Assembly: GCF_000717185.1 (NCBI RefSeq)
Contig: NZ_JNYE01000005.1
Coordinates: 62,001-126,000, forward strand
Direction: 5' to 3'
Source: Kitasatospora phosalacinea
Lineage (GTDB): Bacteria; Actinomycetota; Actinomycetes; Streptomycetales; Streptomycetaceae
Length of the DNA: 64,000 bases
The notes under the pieces were generated by a model. The model worked only from the letters and a program-made list of their open reading frames with translations. It made no database searches and was not told the origin of the DNA. Shown one piece after another: positions 1-7,756 of this stretch; the first letter of the stretch is position 1, and each line of letters begins with the position of its first letter. The position numbers and the translations under genes were made by a program.

Positions 1-45
1 CAGACCCTGGAGCAGGGCGCCAGCTGCAGCTCGGGGCAGATGTGA
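1..45 (+). CDS. 3' end of an upstream gene, possibly DUF3105 family (partial)
   Basis: Only the last 14 codons are inside the window, reading QTLEQGASCSSGQM and then TGA at 43-45. The stop overlaps the GTG start of the DUF305 gene by 4 bases (GTGA), which implies translational coupling. In actinomycetes a DUF3105 protein often precedes a DUF305 protein, and the tail would fit such a protein. The family assignment is inference from context; too little sequence is present to prove it. Confidence 0.4.
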   Translation, partial: QTLEQGASCSSGQM

Positions 46-779
46 CCGCCGCCCCCGCCGGCGACGGGCCGGAGCAGTCGGAGCCGCCCGAGCCGTCGGA
101 GCAGGAGCACGCGGAGCAGCCGGCCGCCCGGCGCGGGCGGCGGGCGTTCTGGTGGCCCGCCGCGCTCGCGGCCGTGGTCGCGCTCGGGCTCGGCGTCCCG
201 GCGCTGGTCTCGGGCAGCACGCCCGCGTCCGGCAGTTCGGCGAGCACGGCGGCCGCCTCGGCCGCTCCGGCCACCGACTCGGCGGACGCCGGGTTCGCCC
301 GCGACATGGCGACGCACCACCAGCAGGCCATCGACATGTCGTTCATCGTCCGGGACCGCACCCAGGACGAGGCGGTGCGCGGCCTCGCGTTCGACGTCAT
401 CAACACCCAGGCGAACCAGCGCGGCATGCTGATGGGCTTCCTCGACCAGTGGGGCCTGTCGCAGGGCACCACCGCCAAGCCGATGGCGTGGATGAACCAC
501 ACCTACGAGCCGCACGACGGCTCGCTGATGCCCGGCATGGCGACCAACACCGAGTTGGAGAAGCTCCGTTCGCTCAGCGGCCGGGACGCCGAGGTGTACT
601 ACCTGCAGTTGATGATCAAGCACCACCAGGCGGGCGCGGAGATGGCCCAGGCGTACGTGGACGCGGGGACCAACGCCCCGGAGAAGCGGCTCGCCCAGGG
701 CATGGTCGACGCGCAGCACGCCGAGATCCAGCTGATGACCGACATGCTGCACGAGCGCGGCGCCCAGCCCGCTCCCTGA
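42..779 (+). CDS. DUF305 domain protein, membrane-anchored
   Basis: This 245-residue protein has a charged N-terminus, then one hydrophobic segment (about residues 38-60, starting RRAFWWPAALAAVVALGLG), so it is probably anchored in the membrane or exported with the rest outside. The outer part carries the two His/Met-rich halves of DUF305: MATHHQQAIDMS near residue 90 and MIKHHQAGAEMAQ near residue 191. Such HHxxxxxM motifs suggest metal (possibly copper) binding, but the biochemical role of the family is not established. The GTG start overlaps the stop of the upstream gene, so the two form an operon that ends at the strong hairpin at 822-869. Confidence 0.85.
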   Translation: MTAAPAGDGPEQSEPPEPSEQEHAEQPAARRGRRAFWWPAALAAVVALGLGVPALVSGSTPASGSSASTAAASAAPATDSADAGFARDMATHHQQAIDMSFIVRDRTQDEAVRGLAFDVINTQANQRGMLMGFLDQWGLSQGTTAKPMAWMNHTYEPHDGSLMPGMATNTELEKLRSLSGRDAEVYYLQLMIKHHQAGAEMAQAYVDAGTNAPEKRLAQGMVDAQHAEIQLMTDMLHERGAQPAP

Positions 780-821
780 GGCACCACCGCACCGTCGACG
801 CCGTCGGCACTGCCGCACCGC

Positions 822-869
822 AACGCCCGAGGGCGCCGTCCGACCCACCGGACGGCGCCCTCGGGCGTT
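822..869. terminator. Bidirectional intrinsic terminator
   Basis: A perfect 21-bp inverted repeat (822-842 with 849-869) flanks the 6-nt loop ACCCAC. It lies between the ends of the convergent DUF305 and MFS genes and can serve both. There is no long U-tract, which is common for high-GC actinomycete terminators. Confidence 0.85.
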
Positions 870-891
870 CCCGCTCCCCCTTCTCCCCCGC

Positions 892-2322
892 TCAGCCCTT
901 GCAGAGCCGGGCCGCCAGCACGGCCACCCCCGCCAGCAGCAGCAGGACGGCGCGGCCGCCCGCCGCCGCCCCGGCCTGGTGGACGGCCAGGACCGGCAGG
1001 GCGGTGCCGAAGGCGGTGCCCAAGCTGCGGACCATGTTGACCAGGCCGCCGCCGACGGCCGAGCTCTGCGCGGGGATCGCCCGCATGACCAGGGCGTTGT
1101 TGGCGGGCAGCAGCAGCCCGAGGCCGTAACCGGTGAGCAGCAGCGGCAGGGCCGTCGTCCACGGGCCGGGGGCGGGCAGGGCGGCGAGCAGGAGCAGCCC
1201 GGCGGCGGCGGTGAGCGCGCCGCAGCGGCAGCGGGCGGCGTCGCTCCAGCGGCGGGGCAGCAGGGCGCCGCCGACGGTCGCGGCGAGGGCGAACGCGGCG
1301 GGCAGCGCGGTGATCGCGGCGCCCGCGGCGGTGGCGGTGGCGCCGCGTCCGGCGAGGACGACGGGCTCCAGCACGAGCGGGCAGAACAGCAGCAGGTAGC
1401 CGATCAGGGCGACCAGCAGGCCGGCCCGGATGCCGGGGGTGTTGACCAGGCCGGGCGGGACGATCGGGCGGTCGGCGCGGCGCTCCTGCCGGACGAGGGC
1501 GAGGGTCGCGGCGGCGGAGGCGGCGAGCAGCGCGGCGACCGCCGGGCCGGGCAGCGGCAGGCCGGAGGCGGCGGAGAGGGCGAGCAGCAGTGCGGTGGAG
1601 GCTCCGGCCAGCAGCAGGAGCCCGGCCAGGTCGAACCGTCCCTCGCGGTCCCGCGGCGTCCGGGCGGGGCAGCGGCCGTCGGGGAAGGTGCACGGCAGCA
1701 GGAACCAGCCCGCCAGCATGCCCAGCACGCCGATCGGCACGTTGACCCAGAACGCCCAGCGCCAGGACGCGTGCGCGACCAGCAGCCCGCCCAGGGTCGG
1801 GCCGAGCGCCAGGCCGAGCGCCTGGGCGGCGGCCTGCACGCCGAGCGCGGTGCGCATCGCCCGCTCGGGCACGCCGCGGGCGACCAGGGCGACGCTGTTG
1901 GCCTGCATCATCGCGCCGCCGACCGCCTGCACGGCGCGGCAGGCGATCAGCACGCCCAGGTTCCCGGCGAGTCCGGCACCGAGCGAGGCGGCCGCGAACA
2001 CCGCGAACCCGCCCAGGTACACGGTCTTGCGGCCGATCAGGTCGGAGAGCCGTCCGACCGGGGCGAGCAGCGCGACCAGCACCAGCAGGTACGCCAGCGA
2101 GACCCATTCGACGGCGGCGAAGGAGGCGTCGAAGTGGCCCTCCAGTGCGGGGAAGACCAGCGAGGTGACGCTCGCGGTGAGCTGGCCGAGGAACGCGCCC
2201 AGGCAGACGGTGCCGACGGCCAGCCAGTGCGCGTGCGGCCAGCGGGCGACGGCGCGCGGGCGGGGGCGTTCGGCGAGTTGCAGGGTGTCGAGCAGCCGGG
2301 AGGCCGCCGCGGATTCAGCCAT
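892..2322 (-). CDS. MFS drug exporter, DHA2-type (14 TM)
   Basis: A 476-residue, highly hydrophobic protein of the major facilitator superfamily. Features include GRLSDLIGRKTVYLGGF (loop 2-3 motif A) and a motif-C-like ALGLALGPTLGGLL segment. Length and helix count fit the 14-TM drug:H+ antiporter-2 group, so it probably exports a toxic compound by proton antiport; the substrate cannot be told. The frame is open to 2349, but the ATG at 2322 is preferred. It lies exactly 7 nt after a TATGTT -10 box that has TTGAAC 18 bp upstream, as in a leaderless mRNA. A MarR regulator is divergent at 2470 and is the likely controller. Confidence 0.85.
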   Translation of the reverse strand: MAESAAASRLLDTLQLAERPRPRAVARWPHAHWLAVGTVCLGAFLGQLTASVTSLVFPALEGHFDASFAAVEWVSLAYLLVLVALLAPVGRLSDLIGRKTVYLGGFAVFAAASLGAGLAGNLGVLIACRAVQAVGGAMMQANSVALVARGVPERAMRTALGVQAAAQALGLALGPTLGGLLVAHASWRWAFWVNVPIGVLGMLAGWFLLPCTFPDGRCPARTPRDREGRFDLAGLLLLAGASTALLLALSAASGLPLPGPAVAALLAASAAATLALVRQERRADRPIVPPGLVNTPGIRAGLLVALIGYLLLFCPLVLEPVVLAGRGATATAAGAAITALPAAFALAATVGGALLPRRWSDAARCRCGALTAAAGLLLLAALPAPGPWTTALPLLLTGYGLGLLLPANNALVMRAIPAQSSAVGGGLVNMVRSLGTAFGTALPVLAVHQAGAAAGGRAVLLLLAGVAVLAARLCKG

Positions 2323-2329
2323 GGGGCGA

Positions 2330-2359
2330 AACATATCTGCTAGCGACATAATCGTTCAA
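2330..2359 (-). promoter_or_regulatory. Promoter of the MFS exporter (leaderless)
   Basis: On the minus strand, TTGAAC (2359-2354), an 18-bp spacer and TATGTT (2335-2330) are followed after 7 nt by the ATG at 2322. This is a near-consensus housekeeping promoter and fixes the start codon. Confidence 0.7.
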
Positions 2360-2380
2360 GGAGTGTTTCCGACTCCGAAC

Positions 2381-2390
2381 TGTGCGCACA
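2381..2390. promoter_or_regulatory. Candidate MarR operator in the divergent intergenic region
   Basis: TGTGCGCACA is a perfect 10-bp palindrome midway between the two divergent promoters. A second imperfect inverted repeat (GTTC..GGAGT with ACTCC..GAAC) spans about 2354-2380 and overlaps the MFS -35 box. Either could bind the MarR protein; this is inference from position. Confidence 0.4.
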
Positions 2391-2456
2391 CCGAGCTTTC
2401 CCCTCCGGGGGCCGATCGACGGGTGGACTCCTGGTGGCCCGCCGGTGGCCGGACGC

Positions 2457-2462
2457 TACGCT
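2457..2462 (+). promoter_or_regulatory. -10 box of the marR gene (leaderless)
   Basis: TACGCT lies exactly 7 nt before the ATG at 2470, the spacing expected if transcription starts at the A of the start codon. No convincing -35 hexamer is visible. Confidence 0.5.
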
Positions 2463-2469
2463 GTCCGCC

Positions 2470-3036
2470 ATGCCCTCGCAGCCCCAGCCCGCCCCGCCCC
2501 CTCCCGGACCTGCGGCCGAGACCGCGGACACCGACGCCGACACCGACACCGGCACGGACACCGACGCCGACGCCGACGCCGGCACCGACGCGCTCGCGGG
2601 GGCGCAGCAGCTCACCGACGTGATCACCCGCCTGCGGCGGGCGCTGCGCAGCTCGATCCGCTCGGAGTTCCCCTGGGAGGCGCTGCCGATGGCCCAGGTC
2701 GAACTGCTCCAGACCCTCGCGGCCTCCCCGCTGCGGGTCGGCGAACTGGCCGCCCGCCAGCGCCTCGCCCCGAACACCGTCAGCGGCCTGATCTCCAAAC
2801 TCCTGGACGCGGGCCTGGTCGACCGCCAGCCCGACCCCGGCGACCGCCGCACCGCCCGGATCGCCCTCACCGAAGCCGGCCACCAGCAACTGCGCGACTG
2901 GCAGAGCGCCCACGAACGCCGCCTCGCCGCCGCCCTGGAGAGCCTCCCCCCCGCCGACCGCGCAGCCGTCATGCGCGCCCTCCCCGGCCTCGACCACCTC
3001 GCCCACTCCCTGGCGGGCACCGACCCGGCGCGCTGA
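2470..3036 (+). CDS. MarR family transcriptional regulator
   Basis: A 188-residue protein. Residues about 20-42 are a low-complexity run of Asp/Thr/Ala, followed by a MarR winged-helix domain: VELLQTLAASPLRVGELAAR and then the recognition region LAPNTVSGLISKLLDAGLV and the wing PDPGDRRTARIALTEAG. It is divergent from the MFS exporter and most likely represses it until a ligand binds. The ATG at 2470 is chosen over an in-frame GTG at 2434 because a TACGCT -10 box sits 7 nt upstream. The acidic N-terminal run is unusual for MarR proteins and may be disordered. Confidence 0.85.
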   Translation: MPSQPQPAPPPPGPAAETADTDADTDTGTDTDADADAGTDALAGAQQLTDVITRLRRALRSSIRSEFPWEALPMAQVELLQTLAASPLRVGELAARQRLAPNTVSGLISKLLDAGLVDRQPDPGDRRTARIALTEAGHQQLRDWQSAHERRLAAALESLPPADRAAVMRALPGLDHLAHSLAGTDPAR

Positions 3037-3144
3037 CCCGACCCGGCGCGCTGACCCGGCCCGCCGTACCCCGAGCGCGGCGGGCCCACGGCAATGTCCG
3101 ATTCCCGCCAGTCGGTCCCCGGGGGATCGCGCAGACTGGAAGGC

Positions 3145-4683
3145 GTGATCGACGACGAGACCAGGTACCGGGCCGTGGACAGCCGGGACGCCCGCTTCGA
3201 CGGGGTGTTCTTCACGGCGGTGCGGACCACCGGCATCTACTGCCGTCCGAGCTGCCCGGCCACCACCCCCAAGCGCACCAACTGCACCTTCTACCCGACC
3301 GCGGCCGCCGCCCAGGGCGCCGGGTACCGGGCCTGCCGGCGCTGCCGGCCGGACTCCGTCCCCGGCTCGCCGGAGTGGAACCACCGGGCCGACCTGGTCG
3401 GCCGCGCGATGCGGCTGATCGGGGACGGCGTGGTCGACCGGGAGGGCGTCGCCGGGCTGGCCACCAGGCTCGGCTACAGTTCCCGCCAGCTCCAGCGCCA
3501 GCTGACCGCCGAGCTCGGCGCGGGCCCGCTCGCGCTGGCCCGGGCGCAGCGCGCGCAGACCGCCCGGCTGCTCCTGCAGACCACCGAACTGCCGGTCACC
3601 GACGTGGCGTTCGCGGCGGGCTTCGCCTCCGTCCGGCAGTTCAACGACACCGTCCGCGAGGTGTACGACCGCACCCCGTCCGCGCTGCGCACCGAGCGCG
3701 GCGGCCACCGCCGCAGCCCCGCCGCGGGCGGCACGCTCGCCCTGCGGCTGGCCTACCGGGGCACGGTCGACACCGGCCACCTGCTCGACTTCCTCGGCCT
3801 GCGGGCCGTCCCGGGCGTCGAGGAGGTCGTCCCGGGCCCGCTCCCCGGCACCCGCACCTACCGGCGCACGCTGGCCCTCCCGTACGGGCACGGCCTGGCG
3901 GAGGTCGACGGGCTCGGGCCCGGCGACCGGCCGGACCGGGGGTGGCTGGACTGCCGGCTGACGCTCACCGACCTGCGCGACCTGACCACGGCCGTGCACC
4001 GGCTGCGCGCCCTGTTCGACCTGGACGCCGACCCGGACGCGGTGGACGCCCGGCTCGCCGCCGACCCGCTGCTGGCCCCGCTCGCCGCCGCCCGGCCCGG
4101 GCTGCGCTCGCCCGGGCACGTCGACCCGCACGAGCTGGCCGTCCGGGCGGTGCTCGGCCAGCAGGTCACGGTGGCCGCCGCCCGCACCCTGGCCGGGCGG
4201 CTCGCCGAGCGGTACGGCACCGCGCTGCCCGCCGCCGACGGCGGCCTGCGCCTGCTGTTCCCGACCGCGTCCGCGCTGGCCGCCGCCGACCCGGAGGACC
4301 TCGCGATGCCGAACGCCCGCCGCCGGGCGCTGCTCGGGCTGTGCGCGGCGCTCGCCGACGGCACCGTCCGGCTCGACCGCGGGGTGGACCGCGAGCAGGC
4401 CGCCGCCGAACTGCTCGCGCTGCCCGGCATCGGCCCGTGGACGGTCGGCTACCTGCGGATGCGCGCCCTGGCCGACCCGGACGTGTTCCTGCCCACCGAC
4501 ATCGGCGTCCGCGACGGCCTGCGCGCCCTCGGGGCGGACGGCGACCCGCGCGCCGCCGCGGAACGCTCCGCCCGCTGGGCGCCCTGGCGCTCCTACGCCC
4601 TGCACCACCTGTGGACGGCCGCCGCCGACCGGCACCGCGCCACCGCCCCCCGTACCCGCAAGACCCGCGAGGACCAGCCATGA
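3145..4683 (+). CDS. Ada-AlkA fusion: methyl-sensing activator plus 3-methyladenine DNA glycosylase
   Basis: A 512-residue fusion. An Ada-type zinc domain (residues 1-75) has Cys33, Cys37, Cys64 and Cys67 (YCRPSC...ACRRC); by analogy with Ada, Cys33 accepts methyl groups from phosphotriesters. An AraC-type HTH (about 84-180) follows, then an AlkA N-terminal domain and a HhH-GPD glycosylase domain with LPGIGPWTVGYL near 426 and the catalytic Asp452 in FLPTD. It probably senses methylation damage, activates repair genes and excises alkylated bases. The GTG at 3145 starts the conserved region and lies 7 nt after a CAGACT -10-like box; an ATG at 3094 is the alternative. It overlaps ogt by 4 bases. 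Confidence 0.88.
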   Translation: MIDDETRYRAVDSRDARFDGVFFTAVRTTGIYCRPSCPATTPKRTNCTFYPTAAAAQGAGYRACRRCRPDSVPGSPEWNHRADLVGRAMRLIGDGVVDREGVAGLATRLGYSSRQLQRQLTAELGAGPLALARAQRAQTARLLLQTTELPVTDVAFAAGFASVRQFNDTVREVYDRTPSALRTERGGHRRSPAAGGTLALRLAYRGTVDTGHLLDFLGLRAVPGVEEVVPGPLPGTRTYRRTLALPYGHGLAEVDGLGPGDRPDRGWLDCRLTLTDLRDLTTAVHRLRALFDLDADPDAVDARLAADPLLAPLAAARPGLRSPGHVDPHELAVRAVLGQQVTVAAARTLAGRLAERYGTALPAADGGLRLLFPTASALAAADPEDLAMPNARRRALLGLCAALADGTVRLDRGVDREQAAAELLALPGIGPWTVGYLRMRALADPDVFLPTDIGVRDGLRALGADGDPRAAAERSARWAPWRSYALHHLWTAAADRHRATAPRTRKTREDQP

Positions 4684-5216
4684 CCACCGCGCCCGCCACC
4701 ACCGCGCCCGCCACCACCGTGTTCGCCACCATGGACAGCCCGCTCGGCACCCTGCTGCTCAGCGGCCCCCGCTCCGCCGACGGCACCTTCGCGCTGGGCG
4801 CCGTCACCGCCCCCGGCCAGAAGGGCGCGCTCGCCGCCCCCGCCGCCGGCTGGGAGCCCGACGCCGACGCCCTCGCCCCGGCCGTCGCCCAGCTCACCGC
4901 CTACTTCGCGGGCGAGCGCACCGCCTTCGACCTGCCGCTCGCCCCCGTCGGCACGCCCTTCCGGCAGCAGGTCTGGGACGCCCTCGACGACATCCCGTAC
5001 GGCACCACCCTCACCTACGGCCAGCTCGCCGACGCCGCGGGCCAGCCCCCGCGCGCGGTGCGCGCCGTCGGCGGCGCGGTCGGCGCCAACCCGCTGCTGA
5101 TCGTCCGGCCCTGCCACCGCGTGATGGGCGCCAACGGCAGCCTCACCGGCTTCGCCGCGGGCATCGACGCCAAGCGCTGGCTGCTGGCGCACGAGAGCGG
5201 CGGCCGGCTGTTCTGA
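4680..5216 (+). CDS. ogt: Methylated-DNA--protein-cysteine methyltransferase
   Basis: A 178-residue suicide enzyme that moves the methyl group of O6-methylguanine onto its own cysteine. The active site is PCHRV with Cys145. The preceding FRQQVWDALDDIPYGTTLTYGQLA and RAVGGAVGANP segments match the DNA-binding HTH and Asn hinge of the family. The ATG overlaps the stop of the Ada-AlkA gene (ATGA), so the two are co-translated as a two-step alkylation defence. The first 13 residues, a repeated TTAPA, are low-complexity. Confidence 0.93.
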   Translation: MTTAPATTAPATTVFATMDSPLGTLLLSGPRSADGTFALGAVTAPGQKGALAAPAAGWEPDADALAPAVAQLTAYFAGERTAFDLPLAPVGTPFRQQVWDALDDIPYGTTLTYGQLADAAGQPPRAVRAVGGAVGANPLLIVRPCHRVMGANGSLTGFAAGIDAKRWLLAHESGGRLF

Positions 5217-5231
5217 CCGGACCCGGAGGGG

Positions 5232-7343
5232 TCACTGCGGCGGCAGGGCGGCCAGGCACCGGGCCAGCCGGGCGGTGTCGGGTGCGGCGAGCCGTCGGTA
5301 CGCCTCGTGCGCGGCGGTGAACAGCTCCCGGGCGGTTGCAAAGTCCCCCTGTGCCAGGGCGAGTTCGCCGAGCCACTCGTCGGCGCGGGCCTGCCAGTGC
5401 GTCGAGCCGGCCGCCACGAACCCGGCCCGGGCCGACTCCAGGTCGGCCCGGGCCGGTGCGTACCGGCCGGCCAGGAGGTGCGCCCGCGCCCGGACCGCCA
5501 GTGCCCGGCAGACCTGGTACGGGTCGTCGACCGCGGTCAAGTCCTCGACTGCCAGGGATAGTTGGCGGACGGCTTCGGCCTCGTCGGCGGCATCCACCGC
5601 CACCTCGCCGAGGGCGACCCGGACCAGGCCGACCCCGCGCCGGTAGCCGAGCGACTCGCGCAGGCGGAGCGCCTCCTCGAACCGGCTCCGCGCGGAGTCG
5701 AGTTCGCCGAGCATGCGGTGCGCGTGCCCGAGCCCGGTGCAGGCCTGTGCCTCGGCCCGCACGTCGCCGTTGGCGCGGGAGACCTCCAGGGCCGCCGCGT
5801 ACCAGTCGGCGGACTCCCGGACCAGGCCGGCGCTGCGCAGCCCCTGCCCGCCGGAGGTGAGCATCCACTGCTCCGCGATCCGGTCCCCGCACCTGCGGGC
5901 CGCGTCCAACCCCAGCCGGTGGGCCTCCAGTTGGAACGCGTGCGGGCGCAGGCGGATGAAAACCGGCTGCAACGCGTCCGCCAACTGCCAGACCAGCCCG
6001 TACCGGTGGGTCCGCATGCTGTGGCGGAGCACGGCGGCGAGCTGGTCGCGCTCCCGCTCGAACCAATCGACGACCGCCGACTCGCTGGCCAACTCCGGTA
6101 CGTCGACCGGTGGTTCGAGGTAATCGCGGGGCAGGAAGCGGTGGCTCGGCATCAGCCGGGCCTCGGCGGCGGTCGCCGCGGCCAAGTAGTGCTCGGCGAC
6201 CCGGCGGACGGCGGCCTCGCCCTGCTCGGGCGCCTCCTCCGCCCGGCCGAGCCCTCCGGCGTGCAGCCGGACCAGGTCGTGGAACCGGTAGCGGCCGGCG
6301 CCGCGCTCCTCCAGCAGGTGCACCCCGGCCAGCGCGTCGAGGCCGTCGTCGGCCTCGGTCGGGGAGAGCCCGGCGGCCGCGCCCGCCACCGCAGGGGTGA
6401 ACTCCGGCACCGGCAGCAGGCCGAGCAGCCGGTACAGCCGCCCGCTCTCCGGGGCCAGCGCCCGGTACGAAGCGTCCAGCACGCCGCGCACGGAGGCCTC
6501 ACCGTCCAGCCGCAGGGCCGCCAGCCGGTCGCCCTCGCGGCGCAGCGCCTCGGCGGTCGCGGCCAGCGGCTGCTGCGGGCGGGCGGCCATCCGGGCGCCC
6601 GCCACGCAGATCGCCAGCGGCAGGCCCGCGCAGCGGGTGACCACCTGGTCGGCGGCGAGCGGCTCGGCGGCGATCCGGTCGGCCCCGACCAGCCGGGCCA
6701 GGATGGCGGCCGCGGCGGCCGGGCCGACCAGGTCGACCGCGAAGAACCTGGCCCGGTCGATGCCGAGCCCGGTCAGCCGGGCCCTACTGGTCACCACCGT
6801 CACGGAGCGGTCGGCACCGGACAGCAGCGGGCGGACCTGGGCGGCGGTGGCGGCACTGTCCAGCAGCACCGCGAAGCGCTTGCGGGCGGTGGCCGAACGC
6901 CACAGTGCGCCCGCTTCGTCGAATGCGGCGGGCACCGCGGGCAGGCCCAGGGCGCGCAGGAAGGCACCCAGCACCTCAGCCGGGTCGGCGGGCCCACCGG
7001 GGGCGTGTCCGCGCAGGTCGGCGTAGAAGAGACCGTCCGGGAAGTCCTCGGCCCTGGCGTGCAGCCACCTGCACGCCAGGGCGCTCTTGCCGACGCCCGC
7101 GGGCCCGGTCAGCACCAGGCAGCGCCCGCCCGGCGGCGGGGGCTCGTCCCACTCCCGGTCCAGCGCCGACAGCTCCGCGTCGCGCCCGGGGAGGTGCGCA
7201 GGGGCGGGTGGAAGCTGTCGTGGCACCGGTAGCAGCGCCGGAGCGTGCGAATGAATGTGCACGCCCCCTCGGATGTCGCCCGCCTGGAGCGCCACGCCTT
7301 CGATCCTGGCCTGGCCGGTGACGGAGTTGCGGTGGCCTTCCAC
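5232..7343 (-). CDS. STAND NTPase: NB-ARC/TPR protein with short Gly-rich N-terminal motif
   Basis: A 703-residue protein. The first 30 residues include SVTGQARIEGVALQ and then AGDIRGGVHIH, a short motif unlike any enzyme domain. An NB-ARC ATPase follows: Walker A GPAGVGKSA near residue 80, Walker B FAVLLDSA, TSRARLTG and GLPLAI. Then come a winged-helix-like YRFHDLVRLHA segment and about 300 residues of TPR repeats. It lacks the HTH and BTAD domains of SARP regulators, so it is probably a signal-sensing switch, not a classical activator. The GTG at 7343 is chosen because GGAGG precedes it by 9 nt; the frame is open to 7475. It is divergent from the SARP gene. Confidence 0.82.
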   Translation of the reverse strand: MEGHRNSVTGQARIEGVALQAGDIRGGVHIHSHAPALLPVPRQLPPAPAHLPGRDAELSALDREWDEPPPPGGRCLVLTGPAGVGKSALACRWLHARAEDFPDGLFYADLRGHAPGGPADPAEVLGAFLRALGLPAVPAAFDEAGALWRSATARKRFAVLLDSAATAAQVRPLLSGADRSVTVVTSRARLTGLGIDRARFFAVDLVGPAAAAAILARLVGADRIAAEPLAADQVVTRCAGLPLAICVAGARMAARPQQPLAATAEALRREGDRLAALRLDGEASVRGVLDASYRALAPESGRLYRLLGLLPVPEFTPAVAGAAAGLSPTEADDGLDALAGVHLLEERGAGRYRFHDLVRLHAGGLGRAEEAPEQGEAAVRRVAEHYLAAATAAEARLMPSHRFLPRDYLEPPVDVPELASESAVVDWFERERDQLAAVLRHSMRTHRYGLVWQLADALQPVFIRLRPHAFQLEAHRLGLDAARRCGDRIAEQWMLTSGGQGLRSAGLVRESADWYAAALEVSRANGDVRAEAQACTGLGHAHRMLGELDSARSRFEEALRLRESLGYRRGVGLVRVALGEVAVDAADEAEAVRQLSLAVEDLTAVDDPYQVCRALAVRARAHLLAGRYAPARADLESARAGFVAAGSTHWQARADEWLGELALAQGDFATARELFTAAHEAYRRLAAPDTARLARCLAALPPQ

Positions 7344-7756
7344 GTGCTGGTTCCTCCACGGAGTCGGTGGTTCGGGCCGGTCCCCGGAGGCCCAGCAGGA
7401 TTCGGGCCCCCTACCGGCGGCGGATCGGACACCCGTACCGGGCCCGGCCGACCGACACCTCGGATGGAAGACCACCGCACCGACCGGACGGGCCCGGCGG
7501 ACGGTCGGCCGCCATGGGAGAAGGCCTGATCGGAGCGGAGGAAACGCGCGCCGACGAGCTCGCAGAACGCCCTTTCCAAGCCTCGCAGCCGCCGCTGCAG
7601 CAGAACTGACCCATTATCAGAAGCAAGATGCCGATGTGGGAACAACTCCAGAAAACTGGCGCCGGGAAACACCAAGGTGCTATGGCTGCCTGCCCGTACC
7701 CGTGCCATGCTCACCTCCTGCGCGTCCGAGGAAGCAGCCACAGGAGGGGCACCGGG
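7344..7756. other. Divergent intergenic region between the two STAND genes
   Basis: 413 bp without a convincing gene; the open frames here have poor codon structure. GC falls near 7600-7700. A weak promoter can be drawn toward the SARP gene (CTGGCG, 19 bp, TATGGC ending near 7685), but I give it little weight. No clear operator palindrome was seen. Confidence 0.5.

Noticed and set aside
599-2107. Long open frame on the minus strand overlapping the MFS and DUF305 genes
   Set aside because: Pro/Arg/Gly-rich translation with no family pattern; it is the antisense or shifted shadow of the MFS gene, common in very GC-rich DNA.
7411-7626. 71-codon minus-strand frame between the STAND genes
   Set aside because: Cys/Arg/Ser-rich with poor third-position bias and no start signal.
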